Shown here one piece after another: positions 30,112 through 37,500 of a stretch of DNA of 37,500 bases. The notes under the pieces are model-generated. The model was not told the origin of the DNA. It saw only the letters and a program-made list of their open reading frames with translations, and did not search any database. How positions within the stretch are numbered: position 1 is the first letter of the stretch; each line of letters begins with the position of its first letter. A program made the position numbers and the translations under genes. This DNA comes from Neocallimastix lanati (nom. inval.). Its lineage: Eukaryota > Neocallimastigomycota > Neocallimastigomycetes > Neocallimastigales > Neocallimastigaceae. The DNA is taken from NCBI GenBank assembly GCA_016946835.1, contig JACVTC010000265.1, positions 1 to 37,500 on the forward strand. The letters are read 5' to 3'.

Positions 30112-33100
30112 ATGAACGTCAGTGCCCTTTTATATTTTTTATTTGTTTATATAATTTATAAAACAAATAAATTTGATGTGATTAATAAAAATTCAACTTG
30201 TGGTGGTACAAACGATTGCTTAAAAAAAATCAAATCATGTGATAATAGTTACAAGAGAAAATTTTCAGTTTACTCTGCTTGCGTTAATAAGGCCATTTTT
30301 GGAAGGAATTTCGAATTTCCGGATAAGGAAAAGTATATGAATCTAATGTATAGTGCATCAACTTCAAAAAGCTCCACTGCTAAAAACATGAGAAATGTAT
30401 ACTTCAATATAATTTTGAATGTTCTAAAATCCTCTATTTACAATAAAGAATATGAAGATTTATATCTAGATGTAATGAATTCAATAGTTATTGATTATAA
30501 AAATTTAGATTTTGATTTATCCAAGGTTCAAGATCAAACTTATAATGAAGTTGCGGAAATTTTATATTTTCATGATTTGGTAAATAAATATAATCTTGAC
30601 TTCTTTGACAGGAAAAAGTTTTATGATAGAAAAAATTCTGTTACAGATGATGCATTTCTGAATGAATTGAATGCAAAATATTTCCAAAATAGCTTAGATA
30701 CTAAATATATAAAATATATTTTAGAAAATTCAAATAATTATAATATAGAACCTATTTTGTTATCAAACCCTAATATTAATACAACAACTGTTTCCGAATT
30801 TCAAAAAAATTTTTTAATGGATTATAATAATTATTATAGTATAAACGATATGATAGATTATATGGAGGAAGATATAAGATCAGATTATAATTTATTTGAT
30901 TTTATTTATGAACTTTGTACCATTTTAAATAAAGAATTCGATATTAAATACCTTTATAATGAAAATGACAAAAAAATGACTTCTTCATTAGATTTTTCTT
31001 CTCTATATGAAAATGTAAATACAATTTCAGAATTAATATATAATTTAATTTTTGATTATTATAATTATATATATGCTATTTCTATAGACGAGAATTTTAA
31101 AGATTCGTACACAATTCTTCATTATTTTGATGAGGATGACCTTTATTTTACCGTTAAATTTGGAATTACATTAGATGCTTTAATGGATAGTGATTTTTAC
31201 AAAAGTATTTACTATCCTATTATTTCATTAAATAAAAAAAATAAAAGTAATAAATATATTTCTGAATGTGTACGTCTAGTTGAACAATTATATAAGTTTA
31301 CCAATGGTAACTATGAATTGAATAAAATTAAAAAAGAAAAATTCACAATTAAAAAAGACTTAGATTATAAAACAGATATCAATGAATTTTATGATATACA
31401 ATTTAAAGAAAATACTTTTCTTAATTTAATTGAAAATAAAGATACCGATTTATACGAAGATGAACTAAGAAACTGTATTTATGAATACTGTCTTAAGTAT
31501 AATAAGATGGGAGCTAGCTATTCACAATATGCTCTTTCAGCTTTATTCTTAGAAAATCAATATAACAGTGTTAACGAAGATAATATGATTCAATTAACCT
31601 ATGTATTAAAGAAAAATGAGGAAGAAATATATGAATCGTGGTACAACAAAAATTTAGAATTAATTAATGATGATAAAATTACTGATTATGTAGTATCAGA
31701 AATAATGGATATAATTAAATCAGCTGTTGCTTATAGTACAATAGATGAATATTTGCTTGATACATATAGTAATTCTACATTAAAAAAGCGTCAAAATACG
31801 GATAATCCTGATCTTAGTCCAGAAAAATATAAACCGGAAGAACAAGGACTTATAGACGATTATGTATTAAAAAGAATTAAAGCTGATGAATCGATAAGAG
31901 TACATATTGATAATAAAGAAAATAATTTTCAAAAATATTATAATACATTTAGAGAAAATGAAGTGACCTATAGAAACGATTATAAACGGTTAATATCTGA
32001 TGCAGAAAAGAAATTTTTATCAAATTCGAAAAAAGAAAATTTTTTCATAAAAGGTTCAATGGAAATAATATCAGGAGTATTTAAATATAATCAGATTCAT
32101 ATAGGAAGTATTTTAGTAAAACTTAGTTCTAATCCTGTTAATAAATTTTACAGAACAGCTAAATATTTAATAAAAAAAGAAAACGTAGGCCTTGCATTGG
32201 AAAATAAAAAACAACATGATGAATTTGATAAATATAATAAATGGAATAAATTTAATAATCGTCATGAACTTGAATTCCTTAATGTTATTAGAAGTTATAA
32301 TAAAGATAAAAATGATGACGAAAAATTTACTTTTAATTCCAAAGTAGGAGACACTGAATTTAATATAGATGTAACTGATGACCCTGTAGAAAGTTATAAA
32401 AAGAAAAAGCAATATATAGAAGATTTAAAGGCAATTTATAATAAAATACTTATAAATAGAGAATCTGACCCTGATAACGGAAAAAAATGGAAAGAAGATC
32501 ATCCTTTAAGTGGATTTATTGAAAGCATTATTATATCATCTGAAAATGAATATTGTTATTCAAATATCTTTATACATGATTTATCTATGAGAGAATTGAA
32601 TGATATTCCGTCAAATCTATTTGATAAACCAAGTATATATGAAGGATACGGAAAATTGATTAAGCATATATATGACCAATACGTAGATGATTCTGATCAA
32701 GTAAGTGATTTAGAAAAAAATAAAGTTGCGCAATGTCTTCTTAGAGCAATTAAAAATATAAATAAATTTGACTATACTGAAAAAACTACCAGTTTAACCA
32801 AACTTTATAGAGAAGATAAAGCTAACGGTAAAACTGTTTTAACTAACATGTTGAGAAATGAAAAAATTGATTTTGATAAACTTTCCAAATTTATTAGAGA
32901 TTATGCAGTTAGTGACCCTGAAAAAAATAAGAAACAAATCAAAGAAATAGATTCAGCTATTAAAAAATTAGGTGATACCTACAAGAATGCTCCAGGTTTT
33001 AATGATATCTTTAATAAAGATGGCAATACTGGAGGAAGTAATGGAGGAAGTAACGGAGGAAGTAACGGAGGAAGTAACGAAGGAAGTAACGGAGGAAGTA

Positions 33101-33390
33101 ACGAAGGAAGTAACGGAGGAAGTAGCGAAGGAAGTAACGGAGGAAGTAGCGAAGGAAGTAACGGAGGAAGTAACGGAAGAAACAATGATGGAAACAATGA
33201 TGGAAACAATGAAAGAAACAATGATGGAAACAATGAAGGAAACAATGATGGAAACAATGAAGGAAACAATGATGGAAACAATGATGGAAATGATGATGGA
33301 AATAATAACTCCAATCACAACCATATCAAATCTCACAGTCGTAAAGGAAAACGTTCTTATCCAAAAACTATGTTTAAAAGAAAATTTTAA
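30112..33390 (+). CDS. Secreted orphan protein with shared helical module (1092 aa)
   Basis: The N-terminus is hydrophobic (residues ~1-20), consistent with a signal peptide, then four cysteines lie within residues ~32-65 (CGGTNDC.., KSC, SAC). Residues ~70-550 are Asn/Asp/Tyr-rich and predicted helical, with no recognised domain. A dibasic Lys-Lys-Arg near 558 could be a Kex2-type processing site. Residues ~700-950 align with the entire 262- and 269-aa neighbours: FLNVIRSYN, KQYIEDLKAIYN, LFDKPSIYEGYG (~835) and KLSKFIRDYA. Tetrapeptide repeats Gly-Gly-Ser-Asn (974-1023) and Asn-Asn-Asp-Gly (1024-1063) follow, and a basic tail closes the chain. No GPI signal or transmembrane segment is seen. 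Function unknown; likely secreted or wall-attached. Confidence 0.9.
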   Translation: MNVSALLYFLFVYIIYKTNKFDVINKNSTCGGTNDCLKKIKSCDNSYKRKFSVYSACVNKAIFGRNFEFPDKEKYMNLMYSASTSKSSTAKNMRNVYFNIILNVLKSSIYNKEYEDLYLDVMNSIVIDYKNLDFDLSKVQDQTYNEVAEILYFHDLVNKYNLDFFDRKKFYDRKNSVTDDAFLNELNAKYFQNSLDTKYIKYILENSNNYNIEPILLSNPNINTTTVSEFQKNFLMDYNNYYSINDMIDYMEEDIRSDYNLFDFIYELCTILNKEFDIKYLYNENDKKMTSSLDFSSLYENVNTISELIYNLIFDYYNYIYAISIDENFKDSYTILHYFDEDDLYFTVKFGITLDALMDSDFYKSIYYPIISLNKKNKSNKYISECVRLVEQLYKFTNGNYELNKIKKEKFTIKKDLDYKTDINEFYDIQFKENTFLNLIENKDTDLYEDELRNCIYEYCLKYNKMGASYSQYALSALFLENQYNSVNEDNMIQLTYVLKKNEEEIYESWYNKNLELINDDKITDYVVSEIMDIIKSAVAYSTIDEYLLDTYSNSTLKKRQNTDNPDLSPEKYKPEEQGLIDDYVLKRIKADESIRVHIDNKENNFQKYYNTFRENEVTYRNDYKRLISDAEKKFLSNSKKENFFIKGSMEIISGVFKYNQIHIGSILVKLSSNPVNKFYRTAKYLIKKENVGLALENKKQHDEFDKYNKWNKFNNRHELEFLNVIRSYNKDKNDDEKFTFNSKVGDTEFNIDVTDDPVESYKKKKQYIEDLKAIYNKILINRESDPDNGKKWKEDHPLSGFIESIIISSENEYCYSNIFIHDLSMRELNDIPSNLFDKPSIYEGYGKLIKHIYDQYVDDSDQVSDLEKNKVAQCLLRAIKNINKFDYTEKTTSLTKLYREDKANGKTVLTNMLRNEKIDFDKLSKFIRDYAVSDPEKNKKQIKEIDSAIKKLGDTYKNAPGFNDIFNKDGNTGGSNGGSNGGSNGGSNEGSNGGSNEGSNGGSSEGSNGGSSEGSNGGSNGRNNDGNNDGNNERNNDGNNEGNNDGNNEGNNDGNNDGNDDGNNNSNHNHIKSHSRKGKRSYPKTMFKRKF
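33031..33180 (+). repeat. 12-bp in-frame minisatellite (GGSN/EGSN)
   Basis: About twelve copies of GGAGGAAGTAAC and variants (GAAGGAAGTAAC, GAAGGAAGTAGC) encode Gly/Glu-Gly-Ser-Asn tetrapeptides near the C-terminus of the 1092-aa protein. Confidence 0.93.
33181..33303 (+). repeat. 12-bp in-frame minisatellite (NNDG/NNEG)
   Basis: About ten copies of AACAATGATGGA and variants (AACAATGAAGGA, AACAATGAAAGA) follow directly after the GGSN array. They encode Asn-Asn-Asp/Glu-Gly tetrapeptides. Confidence 0.93.
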
Positions 33391-34791
33391 AACCAAAAGT
33401 TATTGATATAATGTCATTTTTAAAAAATCAATTAAAAGTAATTAGTAATTATATATATTAAAATTATATATAAATAATTTAATATATATAATATAAATAA
33501 AATAAAATTAATTATAAATAATAGCTACTAAATATACATACATGTTTATTATAGATAAATATATTAAATAATTATAATAAATATTAAAATGATGATATAT
33601 TAAAATTTAATAAATATGTATATTATTTATACTTATTATAATCGAATTTAAATTTAAATAATAATTAATATATATAACTATATAATATATATATTAATAA
33701 ATATTAACTATAAATTATTTTAAAATTGAAATGAATAAAAGGAAAAATAATGTAATAGTAAATAAATAACTAAATAAATAAATAAATAAAGATGATGAAA
33801 TTAAAATAAAAAAATAATAATAATAATAAAATATTTTAATATACGTAATTTAAATAGGTAAAAAATAAAAATAAAAGAAGAATTGATAACTATGATCTTC
33901 ATTACCACTACATTATTATAAATACATATATTTTTATAAATATAAATTAAATAGATTAAATATTTAAATAAAATAATCTATAAATTTATCGATATAACAT
34001 AAATTATTTGAATAAAATAGTACTATAAAAATATTTTTTTTAATAATAAAATATTTTTATAAAATATTTTATTTATTGTTATATATATAAATTCATTATT
34101 AATATGGATGTGGAAATAAATTATAAAATAATATATTACTTTATATTATATTATTATAGTATACTACAAAATTAACAATATTCAATATAATATAGTATAC
34201 TTATAATATACTAGAATTATATCAATTTTTAAATTTTTAATATATAGTAATAGTACTATAAAAATATTTTTGTTTTGAATAATAAAATTTTTTTAGATTT
34301 CATTACGCAATTTTTAATTAATCAATTTTTCTTAACAAATTCAATAGTTTTAATTAAATAAGTAATAAAATAAAATTAAATATTTATTTATTAAACCAAT
34401 CATAATTATTAGGTAGTGGAAGTAATGTTTTCCAATTATTATTAAAAGTTAATTCTTTATTTATTAAACCAATTAGAATTAATAAGTAGTAGCAATAATT
34501 CTTTCTAATTATTATTAAATATTAAATTTTTATTTAATTTAATAAATTTACTATTTTATTTTTATGTGACTAATATATTATTATAATAATTATTATATTA
34601 TATAAAAAAAAAATAAAAAAAAAAATAAGGGAAAAAAAATATATATATATATAACAATATATGTATAAATAATTTATTTAAAAGTATATTTTTTTTTTTA
34701 AAAATTATATATATATTAAAAAATTAATAAAGTAACTAAAGGTTTTAAAAAATAACTTAAAAATAATAAAATATTAGAAGAATAATAAAAG
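33391..34791. other. Gene-free region upstream of the 176-aa gene
   Basis: 1.4 kb of A/T DNA holding the 3' flank of the 1092-aa gene and the promoter region of the 176-aa gene. The word ATAGTACTATAAAAATATTTTT occurs at 34018 and 34250, and a 73-bp duplication lies at 34381-34527. No gene is seen. Confidence 0.55.
34381..34527. repeat. 73-bp diverged tandem duplication
   Basis: Two copies share TTTATTTATTAAACCAAT and TAATTATTATTAAA in order, with TTAAACC starting at 34391 and 34464. Both include a GC-bearing core (GGTAGTGGAAGTAAT against AAGTAGTAGCAATAAT). It lies 265-410 bp upstream of the 176-aa start codon. Confidence 0.75.
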
Positions 34792-35322
34792 ATGAATTTT
34801 ACATTTAAATTATTATTACTTTTTGTGTGCATTAAGATGACTGTTATGGCACAGTTAGGTGAAAAATGTAATAGTGTTCTAAGAGAATATGAAAATAGCA
34901 ATGAAGGAAAAGCCATCACCAATTGCGTAAATATGGGAAAGGCAAGTGATTTAAATATTTGTTCTCATACTGAATGTATGAATATGAAATTACCTGAAAG
35001 TATAAGTTCTTCTTGTACAACAGAACAAGAAAAAGTAATGATTAAATCTTTAATAGTAACAATTGACGAACTTAATTCTGTTTATTCTAAAATTTGTTCT
35101 TCCTCTGAAAATTCTACTAATTCTGTTATTCAATCATCAAAAAACGAAAATAAAAATAACGAGGAAAAATCCGATGAAAATGTAAAAAATGAAACTTCTA
35201 CAAATACTTCTAATCCTATGACAAATGATAAAATTGAAAATAATACTAAGGAATCATCTGCAACAAAAATTTCTATTTCTTTATTTGCTTCATTTATTAT
35301 TGCTATGAATATATTAATATAA
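34792..35322 (+). CDS. Small secreted GPI-anchor-type protein, elicitin-like Cys pattern
   Basis: This 176-aa protein has a signal peptide ending at Ala20 (TVMA, then QLGEK). The mature N-terminal domain (21-105) has exactly six cysteines: C26, C45, C57, C62, C75 and C102. A Ser/Asn/Glu/Thr-rich linker (~104-155) follows, and a C-terminal hydrophobic tail (~160-176) preceded by small residues (SSA) fits a GPI-anchor signal. Six cysteines with a C-x4-C pair in the middle, one more Cys 12-14 residues later and the last ~25 residues after that is the arrangement of elicitins, sterol-binding proteins known mainly from oomycetes. GPI-anchored elicitin-like forms also have this Ser/Thr-rich tail. 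The first spacings are shorter here (18 and 11 against about 23), so the assignment is tentative. A generic small Cys-rich fungal surface protein is the alternative. Confidence 0.85.
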   Translation: MNFTFKLLLLFVCIKMTVMAQLGEKCNSVLREYENSNEGKAITNCVNMGKASDLNICSHTECMNMKLPESISSSCTTEQEKVMIKSLIVTIDELNSVYSKICSSSENSTNSVIQSSKNENKNNEEKSDENVKNETSTNTSNPMTNDKIENNTKESSATKISISLFASFIIAMNILI

Positions 35323-37388
35323 AAAATTTTAATAGTCAAAAATCCAAAATAAATTTTAAACAAAATTAAATATAAAAATAAAAATTAAATAAACCAAAAT
35401 AAAATATATATATATATATATAAATATAAAAATTAAATAAATAGAAATAAAAAAATATATATTTATATATGAAAATATATTAAAATAAAAATATAAAAAT
35501 ATAATAAAAAAAATATATAATAAAAAAAATATAAAAAATATAAAATATATATATATAAATATAATAAAAAAAAATATAAAAATGCAATATAGAAAATAAA
35601 ATATACAAAAATACATGATAATAAAAAGTAAATTATAAAATTATAAAATTAAATAAAATAAAATAAAATAAATAAATAAATAAATAAATAAATAAAAATA
35701 TATAAATAGTAAATAATTTATTTTGAAATAATTTTTATTTAAAATATTATTTATATAAATTTTATGAGAAGTAAATAAAAATTAATAAAGTATAATATAT
35801 TATTTTATTATATATTAAATTTTGAATTCTTAATATGTTGATATAAGTATTTATTATATAATAATATATGATTTATAATTAATTATAAATAAGTAATGAT
35901 TTTTTTTTAAAAATTATAACATTATGTTAAATGTTAACAAACTTTATATAATAATATATATATTAATCAAATAACACAAATAACTTAATATACATTTTAT
36001 TTTCCTTTTTTAATTACAGTAAAATTATTAAAAGTGTTTTTTTTTCTGTAGTACTAATTTTAATTTAAAATTTTAAATAATATCATATTAAATAAAAAGT
36101 TTTAATTAAATATAAAAAATAGAAATATGATTTTATATTTATAAGATTTGCTTAACTATCCAATTAAAAAAAATGTATGAAAGAACCGTTTTTTTATTAA
36201 AAATATATTTTTTTATTTTAAAACAATATGAATAGAATTAATAATTAAATAATACAAAAGTTTTTATATGTATCATTTTTATATAATATATAATATTTAT
36301 TATAATTTAATTAATAAATTTAATATATTAACGAAATTTTATTAATTTTGTATATAAAGTTTTTGTTAATTTTACTTTTTTTTGTTGTTTTTATTGTTGC
36401 TTAAAAAAATTTTTTAAGTTATGTTCTTTAACAAGTATAAAAATAAATTAAATTATTTTATTATTATTATTATATATAACATTCCTTTTTATTCACTTAA
36501 TATTTATTATTTTATTTTATATATTAATATTAAACTAGTTATATTGATAAAAAATTAATATTAAAAAATTTTTTTATTAACGATTGATATAATATTTCGT
36601 AATTACAAATTTTATTTAATTAAATAATGTTATATAAAAAATTAAATATAGAATATATCATATAAAGTTTTTTGTTTATTATTTAAATTATTTTATATCT
36701 TAAAAATAATTATTAATATTTTAAGATTAAAAAATTACTTATATTAATAATGCATGTTTTGGAAAATGTTGTTTACTTAAAATTAATTTAATATTTGATT
36801 ATTAAATTATAATTTTTGACGTCATATTATATAATCTAATATAATTTAATTTTATTCTGAATAAATATAATAATATATATATACATTTTAACGATTTCAT
36901 TTTTTTTAATACAGAATCTTATTTATTAAATTTCTAAAAATTATTCATAATATTAAATTAAAGATTATAATTAATTTAAATTAAATATTATGATTAAGTA
37001 TATTACTTTAATATATTTTTTGAAAAAAAAAAAAAATTATAATAAAAATGTATGTAATATGATATAGTAACATAGTGTAATATATTATAATATAATATAA
37101 AACGAATGAAACATTATTTATAAAAATATGCATTTTAATGTTTTTATTTGAATAGTTATTAATTTATTTTTTAAAATATTTTCTTATTTATTTATGAATT
37201 TAAGTACAAAAATTTAAGTATTTAAAGTTAAATTAATTATATTAATAGAATATCATCTATAATAAAATTTCATATAATGTTTCTTAAAAAATTTTATAAA
37301 AACTGATTTCGGTATATTAAAATTAAATTTTAATATTATTAATTTATACATTTAAATATATTTTTATAATATCCACTTTAGTTATTTT
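35323..37388. other. Gene-free A/T-rich region
   Basis: It begins with A/T microsatellites (for example AAATA runs at 35649-35696). Nothing beyond them supports a gene, RNA or element until the inverted repeat at 37389. Confidence 0.6.
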
Positions 37389-37456
37389 ATATTCAAGTGG
37401 ATGTAGAGCTATTAAATTAATTTAATAATTTGATTGATCTACATCCACTTGAATAT
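37389..37456. repeat. Perfect 19-bp inverted repeat with 30-bp spacer
   Basis: ATATTCAAGTGGATGTAGA (37389-37407) is the exact reverse complement of 37438-37456. A third related word, ATCCACTT, occurs just upstream at 37372-37379. The arms are far richer in G and C than the surroundings, so the match is not a by-product of low complexity. Confidence 0.92.
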
Positions 37457-37500
37457 TTGAAAAATTTATAAAATTAATTAATTTCAAAATTAATGTATTA

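Noticed and set aside
19497-33390. Full-length homology between the 1099-aa and 1092-aa proteins
   Set aside because: Their N-terminal bodies share composition and plan but no aligned motifs that I could defend; only a short C-terminal match is retained.
32968-33406. Overlapping open frames across the GGSN/NNDG arrays on both strands
   Set aside because: Repeat-driven shadows of the 1092-aa coding frame.
35356-35616. 86-aa Ile/Phe/Tyr-rich minus-strand open frame
   Set aside because: Low-complexity A/T translation with no domain and no neighbour support.
518-37500. TATA boxes, polyadenylation signals and splice sites
   Set aside because: In DNA this A/T-rich the consensus words occur everywhere, so individual calls would be meaningless.

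Overview
The window reads as the left end of a eukaryotic chromosome. It opens with about 517 bp of C-strand telomere repeat (CCCTAA/CCCCTAA) and then enters extremely A+T-rich DNA, with intergenic sequence made almost wholly of A and T. The genes are long, intronless open frames with A/T-ending codons, standard stops (the first gene ends in TGA) and Asn/Lys/Asp-rich products. Together with TTAGGG-type telomeres, a hevein-type chitin-binding domain, ricin-type lectin folds and a predicted GPI-anchored protein, this points to an early-diverging fungus. An anaerobic gut fungus (Neocallimastigomycota) is the best guess. That assignment is inference, because no rRNA or marker gene is present.

Layout. 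1-517 telomere. 518-1655 subtelomere: a short GC-richer junction, then a series of related A/T hairpins. 1656-4883 (+) secreted ricin-like lectin + chitin-binding + DUF4874/DUF4832 protein. 4953-7669 gene-free. 7670-16585 (-) a 2971-residue secreted multi-repeat lectin-like protein. 16586-19496 gene-free with inverted and tandem repeats. 19497-22796 (-) 1099-residue secreted orphan. 22797-23769 divergent promoter region with an 86-bp tandem repeat. 23770-24579 (+) and 25120-25908 (-) two convergent genes for small proteins without signal peptides. 26472-28905 decayed LTR retroelement. 30112-33390 (+) 1092-residue secreted orphan. 34792-35322 (+) six-cysteine, GPI-anchor-type protein. 35323-37500 gene-free, with a perfect 19-bp inverted repeat near the right edge.

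How the parts relate. Five of the seven genes encode proteins with N-terminal signal peptides, and no housekeeping gene is visible. This looks like a fast-evolving subtelomeric cluster of secretory and cell-surface genes. The most notable result is a previously unnamed helical module. It is shared by the two small cytosolic-type proteins (262 and 269 aa) and residues ~700-950 of the secreted 1092-aa protein, and possibly the C-terminus of the 1099-aa protein. The same family therefore occurs in secreted and non-secreted forms within 14 kb. Two further points stand out: the 176-aa protein has an elicitin-like cysteine pattern, and the 2971-aa protein carries a motif of the form YD....IW.YP about 15 times, which suggests an extended lectin or scaffold-like surface protein. 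All alignments here were made by eye. No database search was run.
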